64,000 bases of DNA, taken from NCBI GenBank assembly GCA_910578505.1, contig CAJTPV010000010.1, forward strand, positions 1-64,000, given 5' to 3'. A model generated the notes under the pieces. That model was given only the letters and a program-made list of their open reading frames with translations. It did no database searches and had not been told where the DNA came from. Positions 20,379 to 28,202 of this stretch are shown here, one piece after another (positions within the stretch are counted from its first letter, which is position 1; every line of letters starts with the position of its first letter). The DNA is from an uncultured Oscillospiraceae bacterium. GTDB taxonomy: Bacteria; Bacillota; Clostridia; Oscillospirales; Oscillospiraceae. Position numbers and translations under genes: made by a program.

Positions 20379-20420
20379 AATAGAGGCGTTCCGCCGGTTT
20401 GCCAGCGGAACGCCTCTATT
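20379..20420. terminator. strong terminator of rpoBC (bidirectional)
   Basis: AATAGAGGCGTTCCGC (20379-20394) pairs perfectly over 16 bp with GCGGAACGCCTCTATT (20405-20420). It lies between rpoC and the convergent M42-like gene and would terminate both. Confidence 0.85.
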
Positions 20421-20435
20421 CTGTATGCGTCTACT

Positions 20436-21182
20436 CTAACTGAGATAGGCATTGAGGAGCCGGAGGGTATTCTCCGCCCCTCTGCGGTGGGAGCGCTCAT
20501 AGCCGTGGGAGGCATATACGCCCGGACCGCAGAGACCGTGGCGCAGGTCGTGCCCGGCGGTCAGGGCGGTCTCCACGTCCGAGCTGTACCGGGGATAGAC
20601 GTCCACGGCAAAGTCCGCGCCGCCCCTGCGGGCCGCCTCGATCAACCCGCTGACCACCTCATAGTGGTAGGGGCCCTTGGCGTCCTTGGCGCAGATGGAC
20701 ACCTTCGTCTCCCGTCCGGCCAGCCCCTCGCCGACACAGCCCATGTCCACGGCAATGGCCTCCGTAACCCCGGCGGGCACTGTGGCCGCGCCGCCGTGGC
20801 TCACCTCCTCAAAAACCGTCAGGTGGTGCCACACCCGCCGCTGAAAACGGCTCGCCCCGTCAGCCGCAGCCTGGGCCTGGGCCAGCAGGATGCCTGCGCA
20901 GAGCTTGTCGTCCAGGAAGCGGCTCTTGATATAGCCGGAGGCCGTCACGACGGTGCGCGGGTCGAAGCAGACAATGTCCCCGTTCATCACGCCCAGGGCC
21001 TCCGTCTCCTCACGGGTGGTGACCTCCTCGTCCAGAAGGACCTCCATGACGCTCAAATCCCGCTTGATGTCCCGAAAGCCGGAGTTGACGTGGAGGGAGG
21101 CGTTGTTGAGCTGGAAGACACCGGTATAGATTTTTCCGCTCCGCGTCACCACCCGCACGTTCTCGCACTCCACATTGTTCAA
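20436..21182 (-). CDS. M42-family aminopeptidase, lacking the N-terminal metal-binding segment
   Basis: The 248 residues match the C-terminal two thirds of M42 glutamyl/deblocking aminopeptidases (FrvX/PepA type): a PDZ-like start (TRSGKIYTGVF), EETEALGVMNGD, the bridging Asp in SRFLDDKLC, FEEVSHGGA with the paired Glu, AVDMG, and a C-terminal His in YERSHRRGAENT. The usual first 90-100 residues, with the His-Met-Asp-Glu metal motif, are missing, and a stop codon directly precedes the frame. A near-consensus promoter abuts the start, so TTG 21182 would be almost leaderless; GTG 21173, with CAGGGA upstream, is the alternative. It may be a decayed or repurposed peptidase. Confidence 0.75.
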   Translation of the reverse strand: MNNVECENVRVVTRSGKIYTGVFQLNNASLHVNSGFRDIKRDLSVMEVLLDEEVTTREETEALGVMNGDIVCFDPRTVVTASGYIKSRFLDDKLCAGILLAQAQAAADGASRFQRRVWHHLTVFEEVSHGGAATVPAGVTEAIAVDMGCVGEGLAGRETKVSICAKDAKGPYHYEVVSGLIEAARRGGADFAVDVYPRYSSDVETALTAGHDLRHGLCGPGVYASHGYERSHRRGAENTLRLLNAYLS

Positions 21183-21190
21183 TCCCTGTC

Positions 21191-21219
21191 ATTGTACTGA
21201 ACAGCCGATGCCAAGTCAA
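21191..21219 (-). promoter_or_regulatory. promoter abutting the shortened M42 gene
   Basis: On the minus strand TTGACT (21219-21214) and TACAAT (21196-21191) with a 17-base spacer. RNA would begin near 21184, only about 2 bases before the TTG start. Confidence 0.65.
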
Positions 21220-21265
21220 CCATTTTCTGCCCCATACGCGGCGGATTTCGCCGGCAGAACGAAGA

Positions 21266-21293
21266 GGCCGGGTCCATACTCTCAGACCCGGCC
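21266..21293. terminator. hairpin after the Sel1-repeat gene
   Basis: This gap element has GGCCGGGTC (21266-21274) pairing with GACCCGGCC (21285-21293), a 9-bp GC-rich stem. It lies upstream of the M42-like gene and just downstream of the Sel1 gene stop on the minus strand. The T-run is weak. Confidence 0.6.
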
Positions 21294-21298
21294 CCGCG

Positions 21299-22546
21299 CT
21301 ATCTTCTGACCCACTTGCCGAAGATCGTTTTCTTATATTTCAGCAGCTCCTCCTGGGGCTCCGGATGATCGCCGGCTTTCTGCAGGTACTCCACGCCCCG
21401 CTTGATATCCTGCTGCACACCCAAACCGCGGGCATACATCACGCCCAGCATATAGCTGGCGTCCCAGTACTCCCAATCCATCTGCGTCAGATACAGGCGG
21501 GCCTGTTCGTAATCCTTCCGGGTACCCCAGCCCTCAAAGCAGCACTTGCCCAGATAGTACACGCCCCAATTGTTGTGGCTGCCGCCCCTGTTGCTCTCCT
21601 CGTAGGCAAAGCGCAGCAGCTGGAACGCCCGGTCATAGTCCTGGGGGACGCCCCGCCCGTAAAAGCAGGCCTTGCCCAGCAGGTTATGGCTGCCGATGTG
21701 GCCGTGGGGCAGCTCCTTTTCAAAGCACTGGCAGGCGTACGCCTCGTTTTTCTCCGCGCCGTCGCCGTCAAAGTGCATCCGCCCCACCTCGTACCACGCC
21801 CCCGGCTGACCGCCCTCGGCGGCCTGCTGATACCACTGCAGCGCCTCCGCCTTTTCCCCCGCCTTTTCCAGCTGCTGGGCGTAGCCGCACTGCAGGGCGG
21901 GACAGCCGCGCTCAGCGCCGGTCTTCAGCAGCGCCGCCGCCTTCTCCGGCTGCGGGGGGACGATGTCCGCGATGCCCTCGGTGTAATAGCCGCCCAGGCT
22001 GTCCGCCGCCAGGGAAACGCCCCCCTCCAGGGCCCGCTGAAACCAGTCCTCGCACCGGGAGACATTTTCCGCCAGATAGGCCGTATACGCCTCCGGGCTG
22101 GAGAAGGAATCGCTGCTTTTGTTCTCAATCCGCAGGAAGCTGCGCCGGAAATAGATGTCTCCCACCGTGTACTGGCAGAGCGCGTCGCCGCCCTCCGCCT
22201 TTTCCAGCACGCTGGCAAGGGCCGCCTGGAGAAGGGGGGCCTCCTCCTGCTCCGGGACGTCCAGCTCCCCGCACCGCAGCGCCGTCAGCACGCCCAGGGC
22301 GCTGCCGCGCTCCACCGCCAGCGCCAGCATTCTGGCCGCCAGCCGCCCGTCCTCCGGGAAGCCGTGGCCGCTCCACACATACCGGGCCCCCCGCAGGCAG
22401 CCGGACAGGACGGCGCAGGCGTCGCCGTCCCCGGCTGCGGCAGTCCTCACCAGCGCTTCAAAGCTGGCCCGGCCCCGGCCCGCCCGCTCGTTGTAATAGA
22501 TATCCTCCAGCGCTTGCTCCACCGGGTCGCTGAAAAACTTTCCCAT
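21299..22546 (-). CDS. Sel1-repeat (TPR-like) protein
   Basis: Soluble 415-residue protein built largely of Sel1-like helical repeats, recognisable from about residue 150 by LGxxYxxG-type units, for example AWYEVGRMHFDGDGAEKN, LLGKACFYGRGVPQDY and YMLGVMYARGLGVQQDI. About six repeats can be counted, followed by a short basic C-terminus. Such repeats scaffold protein-protein interactions; the partner is unknown. No signal peptide is visible, so it is probably cytosolic. ATG 22546 follows AGAGGAT. It sits about 60 bases downstream of pfkA on the same strand and could be read from that promoter. Confidence 0.85.
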   Translation of the reverse strand: MGKFFSDPVEQALEDIYYNERAGRGRASFEALVRTAAAGDGDACAVLSGCLRGARYVWSGHGFPEDGRLAARMLALAVERGSALGVLTALRCGELDVPEQEEAPLLQAALASVLEKAEGGDALCQYTVGDIYFRRSFLRIENKSSDSFSSPEAYTAYLAENVSRCEDWFQRALEGGVSLAADSLGGYYTEGIADIVPPQPEKAAALLKTGAERGCPALQCGYAQQLEKAGEKAEALQWYQQAAEGGQPGAWYEVGRMHFDGDGAEKNEAYACQCFEKELPHGHIGSHNLLGKACFYGRGVPQDYDRAFQLLRFAYEESNRGGSHNNWGVYYLGKCCFEGWGTRKDYEQARLYLTQMDWEYWDASYMLGVMYARGLGVQQDIKRGVEYLQKAGDHPEPQEELLKYKKTIFGKWVRR

Positions 22547-22606
22547 AGGTTATTGATCCTCTTCTTTTTGTCTGTCTTCGCGGATACATGCCCCCGCGGA
22601 CCCCTG

Positions 22607-23680
22607 TCAGTCGCCGAAGCTGATGCCCAGCAGCTTGGCTTCTTTGATGATCGAGGCGTCCGGCGGAACCATCTTCAGCTTGCCCGCCACCTCCTCCAGA
22701 GGCACCTTGACGATCTCACGGTTCTTATAGCCCACCATGAAGCCATACTCGCCCTTCAAAATCAGCTCGCCGGCCTCAGAGCCCAGGCGGCTGGCGAACA
22801 CACGGTCATAGGGGCAGGGCGTACCGCCCCGCTGGGTGTGGCCCGGCACCGTCACGCGCACGTCATAGCCGCACTTTTTCGCCAGCTTATCCGCAATCTC
22901 ATAGGACACGGAGGGATACTCCCGCTTCGCCAGCTTCTTCTTGTACTCCTTCTTCGACAGCGCCGCGTCCTCCTTGGAAATGGCGCCCTCCGCCACCGCC
23001 AGAATGGTGAACCGCCCGCCGCGGGCGTGGCGCTGCTTGATTTTCTTGGCGATCTTATCAATGTCATAGGGGATTTCCGGAATCAGAATAATGTCCGCGC
23101 CGCCGGCCATGCCGGCGTTCAGCGTCAGCCAGCCCACCTTGTGGCCCATCACCTCCACGATGAACACACGGCCATGGGAGGCAGCCGTGGTGTGGATGCA
23201 GTCGATGGCGTCCGTGGCCACATCCACCGCGCTCTGGAAGCCGAAGGTCATATCCGTGCCCCACAGGTCGTTGTCGATGGTCTTGGGCAGCGTGATGACG
23301 TTCAGCCCCTCTTCCCGCAGGAGGTTAGCGGTCTTGTGGGTGCCGTTGCCGCCCAGGATCACCAGGCAGTCCAGCTGCAGCTTGTAATAGGTCTGCTTCA
23401 TGGCCGCCACCTTGTCCACGCCGTCCGGGCCGGGCTCGCGGATGGTCTTGAAGGGCGTGCGGCTGCTGCCCAGGAAGGTGCCGCCCTTGGTGAGGATGCC
23501 GGTAAAATCGGTGTAATTCAGGAGGCGGAACTTGCTGTAGATCAATCCCTGATAGCCGTCCAGGAAACCGTAGATCTCTACGTCCTCTTTGGCGTTGAGC
23601 AGCGCCTTGGCCACCCCGCGCATGGCGGGGTTCAGCGCCTGGCAGTCGCCGCCGCTGGTTAGCATGCCGATTCTTTTCAT
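22607..23680 (-). CDS. pfkA: 6-phosphofructokinase (group III type)
   Basis: Phosphorylates fructose 6-phosphate in glycolysis. The 357-residue protein has MLTSGGDCQALNPAMRG, LPKTIDNDLWGTD (catalytic Asp) and EVMGHKVGW for substrate binding. At the phosphate-donor position it reads LGGNGTHKT: Gly where PPi-dependent enzymes usually have Asp, pointing to ATP, but Asn where classical ATP enzymes have Asp in GGDGS. It resembles the mixed ATP/PPi subfamily, so the donor needs assay. The start at 23680 has AGGAGG 9 bases upstream; the frame is open slightly further. Confidence 0.93.
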   Translation of the reverse strand: MKRIGMLTSGGDCQALNPAMRGVAKALLNAKEDVEIYGFLDGYQGLIYSKFRLLNYTDFTGILTKGGTFLGSSRTPFKTIREPGPDGVDKVAAMKQTYYKLQLDCLVILGGNGTHKTANLLREEGLNVITLPKTIDNDLWGTDMTFGFQSAVDVATDAIDCIHTTAASHGRVFIVEVMGHKVGWLTLNAGMAGGADIILIPEIPYDIDKIAKKIKQRHARGGRFTILAVAEGAISKEDAALSKKEYKKKLAKREYPSVSYEIADKLAKKCGYDVRVTVPGHTQRGGTPCPYDRVFASRLGSEAGELILKGEYGFMVGYKNREIVKVPLEEVAGKLKMVPPDASIIKEAKLLGISFGD

Positions 23681-23742
23681 GATGGTTGTCCTCCTCATTT
23701 ATATTGCGCTCCCCGGAGAGAGCGAAAATTTGATGACAATTT

Positions 23743-23771
23743 ATTATATAGCATTTTTCCCCGGCAGACAA
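23743..23771 (-). promoter_or_regulatory. pfkA promoter
   Basis: On the minus strand TTGTCT (23771-23766) and TATAAT (23748-23743) with a 17-base spacer, about 60 bases upstream of the pfkA start. Confidence 0.7.
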
Positions 23772-23824
23772 GTAGGAATTGCCCCATCCCGCAAAATTTT
23801 TAGAGCTGCGGAGGCAGGGCGCAT

Positions 23825-23853
23825 TTGACAAAGGGTGGTGTGTATCGTATAAT
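23825..23853 (+). promoter_or_regulatory. perfect consensus promoter of the YczE/alpha-galactosidase operon
   Basis: TTGACA (23825-23830) and TATAAT (23848-23853), spacer 17. RNA would start near 23860, about 50 bases before ATG 23909, so the longer frame beginning at 23825 is not used. No obvious sugar-regulator operator is seen. Confidence 0.85.
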
Positions 23854-23908
23854 GGACAGGCTATCCCCCAGGGTAATTTTTATCTTGTATCTCAGGAGGA
23901 AAAACACG

Positions 23909-24562
23909 ATGAAAACGCAGTCAACGCTGAAGCGGTATCTGATGATGTTCTCCGGAATCCTGTTTATTGGAATCTGTGTGGGCGCGTACCGCCTCAGCGC
24001 CTTCGGTGTGGACGCCTTTACCTGTATGAACCTGGGCATCAGCGGCTTTCTCCACATGTCCTTCGGCACCTGGCAGCTGATCATGAACGCCGCCATTCTG
24101 GTGGTGGTCTTTTTCACGGCCCGCAGCTGCATCGGGGCCGGGACCATTGTCAATATGGTGGGCGTGGGCTACCTGGCGGACTTCATCTGCTGGCTGGTCC
24201 AGGACACGCTGCAGGTACAGATGACGCTCCCCCTGCGGATCGGCGCGCTGGTCCTGGGCAGCGTCTTTGCGGGGCTGGGGGTGGCCTTCTATATGGTGGC
24301 CGAGATGGGAATCGCCCCCTATGACAGCGTGGCGGTCATCATCGAAAAGCTGACCCGCGGCCGGGTCCCCTTCCAGCGGGCCCGCGTCCTCAGCGACGTG
24401 ACAGTGGTGGTCGTGGGCGTTGTGTTCTGCCTGCTCTCCCATGGCGACCTGCGGCTGATCGTGGGCGTGGGCACCATCTGCAACGCGCTGTTCAACGGGC
24501 CGCTGATCCAGTTCTTTAAAACCCACGCGGCAGAACCAATCATGGGCCGCAAGACGAACTAG
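23909..24562 (+). CDS. YczE/YyaS-family integral membrane protein
   Basis: The 217-residue product has about five to six hydrophobic segments, starting with MMFSGILFIGICVGAY and including a GVAFYMVAEMGIAPYDS motif typical of the YczE/YyaS/YitT-type group. The family's function is not established. ATG 23909 follows AGGAGG by 9 bases. The alpha-galactosidase gene starts 11 bases after its stop, so the two are co-transcribed. A role linked to the sugar or its product is possible by context only. Confidence 0.85.
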   Translation: MKTQSTLKRYLMMFSGILFIGICVGAYRLSAFGVDAFTCMNLGISGFLHMSFGTWQLIMNAAILVVVFFTARSCIGAGTIVNMVGVGYLADFICWLVQDTLQVQMTLPLRIGALVLGSVFAGLGVAFYMVAEMGIAPYDSVAVIIEKLTRGRVPFQRARVLSDVTVVVVGVVFCLLSHGDLRLIVGVGTICNALFNGPLIQFFKTHAAEPIMGRKTN

Positions 24563-24573
24563 GAGGATTTCCC

Positions 24574-26787
24574 ATGAGTATTTTTTATCACCAGTCCACC
24601 GGCACCTTCCATCTGACCAACGGAGAGATCAGCTATCTGATGAAGGTGCTCCCCAACGGCGCCCTGGGCCAGCTCTACTTCGGTCAGGCGATCCGGGACC
24701 GGGAGAGCTTCGACCATCTGCTGGAGCTGCGCTCCCGGCCCATGACCGCTGTTGTCTTCCCGGAGGACCGCTGCTTCTCCCTGGAGCACTGCAAGCAGGA
24801 GTACCCCGCCTATGGCTCCACGGATTTCCGCCACCCGGCGGTGGAGCTGCGCCAGCCCAACGGCAGCCGCATCACGGACTTCGTCTACCACTCCCACTCC
24901 ATTACCCCCGGCAAGCCCGCCCTGCCGGGTCTGCCGGCCACCTACTGCGAGTCCGACGCGGAGGCCGAAACGCTCACCATCTGCCTGCGGGACGCGCTGC
25001 TGGACGTGTATCTGTTCCTCAGCTACACGCTTTTCGCCGGACAGCCGGCGATCGCCCGGTCCGCCCGCTTGGAAAACCGCGGCGGAGAGGCTCTGCACCT
25101 GACCGCCGCCATGAGCCTGTCCCTGGACCTGCCGGACAGCGGGTATGAATTCATCCACTTCTCCGGCGCCTGGTCCCGTGAGCGGCACATGAAGGTCCGC
25201 CGCCTGGAGCAGGGCATCCAATCGGTGGAATCCACCCGGGGCCACTCCTCCCACAACCACAACCCCTTTATCATGCTGCGCCGCCCCGGTGCGGACGAGG
25301 AGCGGGGCGAGGTTATGGGCTTCTCCCTGATCTACTCCGGGAACTTCCTGGCCCAGGCGGAGGTGGACAACTGGGACACCACACGGGTGACCATAGGCAT
25401 CAACCCCTTTGGCTTTGACTGGAAGCTGGCCCCCGGCGAGACCTTCCAGACGCCGGAGGCGGTGGCCGTCTACTCCAGCGCGGGCATGGGGGCCATGAGC
25501 CGCACCTTCCACCGGCTCTACCGCACCCGCCTGGCCCGCGGGTACTGGCGGGACCGGCCCCGGCCCATCCTGCTCAACAACTGGGAGGCCACCTACTTTG
25601 ATTTTACAGAGGACAAGCTGGTGTCCATCGCCGAGGCCGCCCGGAAGGACGGCGTGGAGCTCTTTGTGCTGGACGACGGCTGGTTCGGCGCGCGCACCAA
25701 TGAGAACGCCGGACTCGGCGACTGGACCGCGAATCCGGACCGGCTCCCCGGCGGCATCACCCGGCTGGCGGAGCGGGTGGAGCAATTGGGGATGAAATTC
25801 GGCCTCTGGTTTGAGCCGGAAATGGTCAACAGGGACTCGGACCTCTACCGCGCCCACCCGGATTGGATCATCCAGACGCCGGGCCGCCGGACTTCTTTGG
25901 GACGTAATCAGTACGTGCTGGACTTCTCCCGCCGGGAGGTGGTGGACCACATTTACGGCATGATGGCCAAAATCCTCTCAGAGGCCAAGGTCTCGTATAT
26001 CAAGTGGGATATGAACCGCAGCATTACAGAGGCCTTTTCCGCCTCCCTGCCGCCGGACCGGCAGGGAGAGATGCTCCACCGCTACATCCTGGGGGTGTAC
26101 GACCTCTACGAGCGGCTGAATACGGCGTTCCCCCATGTGCTGTTTGAATCCTGCGCCTCCGGCGGCGGGCGGTTTGATCCGGGCCTGCTGTATTACGCCC
26201 CCCAGGGCTGGGCCTCCGACGACTCCGACGCGGTGGAGCGGCTGAAAATCCAGTATGGCACCTCCTTCTGCTACCCGATCAGCTCCATCGGGGCCCACGT
26301 ATCGGCGGTCCCCAACCATCAGCTGGGCCGGGTCACGCCCCTGGCCACAAGGGGAAATGTGGCCTGCTTCGGGGCTTTCGGCTATGAGCTGGACCTGAAC
26401 CGGCTGACAGAGGCGGAGCGGGAGGAGGTCCGCCGGCAGATCGCCTTTGTCAAGGCATACCGGCAGGTGCTGCAGTTCGGCGATTTCTACCGCCTCCTCT
26501 CCCCCTTTGCGGGCGGCTTTACTGCGTGGATGGCGGTCAGCCCGGACAAGAAAACCGCGCTGGTGGGATGGTACAAGACCCTCAACGAGGTCAACGGCCC
26601 CTATCACCGAATCAGGCTGCAGGGCCTGGACCCGGCTCTGCGGTACACCGTGGACGGCGGCGCGGAGCACTACGGCGACGAGCTGATGCAGGTGGGTCTG
26701 GTGACCTCGGACGCCGCCGCCGGGGAGATGACGGCGGACCGGTATACCTGCGATTTTGATTCCCGTATCTTTGTGCTGCAGGCGTAA
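24574..26787 (+). CDS. alpha-galactosidase, GH36
   Basis: Hydrolyses terminal alpha-galactosyl residues of raffinose-family sugars, melibiose or galactomannan. The 737-residue length matches the clostridial/bacillar GH36 enzymes. Visible are LNNWEATYFDF at the start of the barrel, the nucleophile Asp479 in YIKWDMNRS and the acid/base candidate Asp549 in GWASDDSD, almost the same numbers as the characterised Geobacillus enzymes. No signal peptide, so it acts in the cytosol and needs an importer, which is not encoded here. ATG 24574 has AGGAGG 7 bases upstream. Second gene of the operon from promoter 23825. Confidence 0.95.
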   Translation: MSIFYHQSTGTFHLTNGEISYLMKVLPNGALGQLYFGQAIRDRESFDHLLELRSRPMTAVVFPEDRCFSLEHCKQEYPAYGSTDFRHPAVELRQPNGSRITDFVYHSHSITPGKPALPGLPATYCESDAEAETLTICLRDALLDVYLFLSYTLFAGQPAIARSARLENRGGEALHLTAAMSLSLDLPDSGYEFIHFSGAWSRERHMKVRRLEQGIQSVESTRGHSSHNHNPFIMLRRPGADEERGEVMGFSLIYSGNFLAQAEVDNWDTTRVTIGINPFGFDWKLAPGETFQTPEAVAVYSSAGMGAMSRTFHRLYRTRLARGYWRDRPRPILLNNWEATYFDFTEDKLVSIAEAARKDGVELFVLDDGWFGARTNENAGLGDWTANPDRLPGGITRLAERVEQLGMKFGLWFEPEMVNRDSDLYRAHPDWIIQTPGRRTSLGRNQYVLDFSRREVVDHIYGMMAKILSEAKVSYIKWDMNRSITEAFSASLPPDRQGEMLHRYILGVYDLYERLNTAFPHVLFESCASGGGRFDPGLLYYAPQGWASDDSDAVERLKIQYGTSFCYPISSIGAHVSAVPNHQLGRVTPLATRGNVACFGAFGYELDLNRLTEAEREEVRRQIAFVKAYRQVLQFGDFYRLLSPFAGGFTAWMAVSPDKKTALVGWYKTLNEVNGPYHRIRLQGLDPALRYTVDGGAEHYGDELMQVGLVTSDAAAGEMTADRYTCDFDSRIFVLQA

Positions 26788-26802
26788 TACCGGCATAATC
26801 CC

Positions 26803-27276
26803 ATGAAAAAAGTCAAAACAAACGCCATCCGCATCCTGGAGCAGAAAAAGGCCGTCTTCCGGGTACATCGCTATGAGCCGGACGGGATTCCCCGCACCGG
26901 CGTCGAAGTGGCGGAGCTGCTGGGACAGGAGCCTGCGGCGGTGTACAAGACCTTGGTCACCTGCGGCAAGTCTGGGGCAAACTATGTGTTTGTAATCCCG
27001 GTAGCTGCAGAGCTGAATCTGAAAAAAGCAGCTGAAGCCGTCGGGGAGAAAAGTATCGCCATGCTCAAATCCAAAGACCTGCTGGGCCTGACCGGCTATA
27101 TCCACGGCGGCTGCTCCCCTGTGGGGATGAAAAAGCTGTTCCCCACCCTGATCGACCGGAGCGCGGAGGCCCGGCCCGCGATTCTGCTCAGCGGCGGCAG
27201 AATCGGGATGCATATCGAGATATCCCTCGCCGAACTCCGGAAGGCCCTCCCCTTCCAGCTCGCCGGGCTGGTATGA
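26803..27276 (+). CDS. ybaK: Cys-tRNA(Pro)/Cys-tRNA(Cys) deacylase, YbaK/EbsC family
   Basis: Trans-editing enzyme that clears mischarged Cys-tRNA(Pro). The 157-residue protein shows the family pattern: AVYKTLVTCG with the key Lys, FVIPVAAELNLKKAA, and GYIHGGCSPVGMKK in the C-terminal half. Length is standard. The start ATG 26803 lies 15 bases after the alpha-galactosidase stop with only a weak Shine-Dalgarno, so it is probably the last gene of that operon, ending at the strong hairpin 27311-27351. Confidence 0.92.
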   Translation: MKKVKTNAIRILEQKKAVFRVHRYEPDGIPRTGVEVAELLGQEPAAVYKTLVTCGKSGANYVFVIPVAAELNLKKAAEAVGEKSIAMLKSKDLLGLTGYIHGGCSPVGMKKLFPTLIDRSAEARPAILLSGGRIGMHIEISLAELRKALPFQLAGLV

Positions 27277-27303
27277 CGGGATGCTCCCTCCGTGAGAAAA
27301 ATT

Positions 27304-27325
27304 GAATAGAAAAAATCAGCATTAC
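27304..27325. repeat. inverted repeat copy, left (partner at 27720-27742)
   Basis: GAATAGAAAAAATCAGCATTAC matches, in reverse complement and with one extra A, positions 27720-27742. The two copies flank the XRE gene at 27350-27676. Together with the direct repeat they suggest one ancestral palindrome was split by insertion. Confidence 0.75.
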
Positions 27326-27351
27326 ACGGACATGGTGTAATGCTGATTTTT
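27311..27351. terminator. strong bidirectional terminator after ybaK
   Basis: Arms of 17 bases (27311-27327 and 27335-27351) pair perfectly around GGACATG. Each strand has a T-run: plus-strand ATTTTT, and minus-strand ATTTTTTC beyond the stem. It serves ybaK and the convergent XRE gene, whose stop codon overlaps the right arm. Confidence 0.9.
27330..27351. repeat. 22-bp direct repeat, left copy
   Basis: The 22 bases from 27330 recur at 27713-27734 with a single T-to-C change. The copies bracket an XRE gene and look like the duplicated target or att sites of a small insertion. Confidence 0.75.
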
Positions 27352-27676
27352 ATGATTTGCACGCTTTGGAGAAAAGATGCAAAACCCTGAGTGCGTCCTC
27401 CTTTTGCTGTGGGGATAATCCGTTGAGTATTTCGGTCAACGGATTTTCAAAAGTATATGCTGCATCCCCAAATAGAAGATAGTCGATACTGATTGTTAAA
27501 GATTTGCTCAATTGAATGAGAGTGTCCAGTGACACACCTTTTTCTCCACGCTCTATCATCTGGTAGAACCGCAGACTAATGCCAGCTTCGGTGGATACAA
27601 ACTCTTGCGTAAGTCCCAGTACATCGCGCCTGTTGCGGAGACGTTCACCAAACAAAAGCAGTTCTTCGTGCGTCAC
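27350..27676 (-). CDS. XRE-family transcriptional regulator
   Basis: A 108-residue DNA-binding protein with an N-terminal Cro/CI helix-turn-helix (RNRRDVLGLTQEFVSTEAG, then ISLRFYQMIERGEKG) and a short helical tail. It has a GTG start at 27676, with GGAGGTGA in front. It is bracketed by a 22-bp direct repeat and a matching inverted repeat, its stop lies inside the terminator arm, and no promoter was found upstream. Composition is AT-richer than the core genes around the island. Its targets are unknown. It may have inserted into the ybaK terminator. Confidence 0.85.
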   Translation of the reverse strand: MTHEELLLFGERLRNRRDVLGLTQEFVSTEAGISLRFYQMIERGEKGVSLDTLIQLSKSLTISIDYLLFGDAAYTFENPLTEILNGLSPQQKEDALRVLHLFSKACKS

Positions 27677-27712
27677 GTCCTCTCACCTCCCGCCAAAGCC
27701 AGCGTCCCAACA

Positions 27713-27734
27713 ACATGGCGTAATGCTGATTTTT
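27713..27734. repeat. 22-bp direct repeat, right copy
   Basis: Second copy of 27330-27351 (one mismatch). It is followed by TTCTATTC, completing the right half of the inverted repeat that ends at 27742 and overlaps the end of the next XRE gene. Confidence 0.75.
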
Positions 27735-27736
27735 TT

Positions 27737-28093
27737 CTATTCACCCCTCTTGGAATTCCGCTCAATAGCGAGACCTTCTATATAACGATTCAAGATTTCT
27801 TCAACATTCTCAATGTGTTCAGGAGGAAGCCTGCTTAATCGGGCGGTTATGCTGGTCACATCGGCAGTTTCTGTGCCTCCCGTCAAAATAAAGTCGCTGG
27901 ATACGAGAAGAACGGAACAAAGACGGCTTAACGCCGGGACAGAAAGGCCAACAGTTCCACGCTCAACACCGGATAGGAATTGAGCAGTCACATCTACCAA
28001 CTCTGCCAATCGCTCCTGTGTTAATCCTGCCGCCTCCCGTGCTTGCTTCACCCGGAGGCCAATCTGAACATTTTCTTGCTTTTTATCTGCCAT
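27737..28093 (-). CDS. XRE-family transcriptional regulator
   Basis: 118-residue repressor-like protein: an N-terminal HTH (VKQAREAAGLTQERLAELVD, then FLSGVERGTVGLS) and a C-terminal helical tail with ARLSRLPPEHIENVEEI. The same tail motif (SRLSRLPP) occurs in the regulator at 44297-44701, so the two are paralogues in separate islands. ATG 28093 is chosen over the longer frame to 28153 because GGTGAG lies just upstream. It is divergent from the unknown-SLOG gene pair and may repress it and itself. A leader hairpin can hide its ribosome site. Confidence 0.85.
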   Translation of the reverse strand: MADKKQENVQIGLRVKQAREAAGLTQERLAELVDVTAQFLSGVERGTVGLSVPALSRLCSVLLVSSDFILTGGTETADVTSITARLSRLPPEHIENVEEILNRYIEGLAIERNSKRGE

Positions 28094-28099
28094 ATCAAA

Positions 28100-28127
28100 C
28101 TCACCTTTCACTTGTATTTTAGGTGAG
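28100..28127 (-). promoter_or_regulatory. inverted repeat that can sequester the XRE ribosome-binding site
   Basis: CTCACCT (28100-28106) and AGGTGAG (28121-28127) are exact complements 14 bases apart. On the minus-strand mRNA the 3' arm is the AGGTGAG Shine-Dalgarno of the XRE gene, so pairing would block translation. As DNA it could be the operator of the divergent promoter. Confidence 0.45.
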
Positions 28128-28141
28128 CTTTGTAGTATAAT
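28112..28141 (+). promoter_or_regulatory. promoter of the unknown-SLOG gene pair
   Basis: TTGTAT (28112-28117) and TATAAT (28136-28141) with an 18-base spacer, overlapping the inverted repeat 28100-28127. The first gene starts at 28203. Confidence 0.5.
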
Positions 28142-28202
28142 ACAGATATCCATAATTTATTTTTTCTATGTTTTAAAATTTAGTCAGAAAGGATGAGCAC
28201 AT

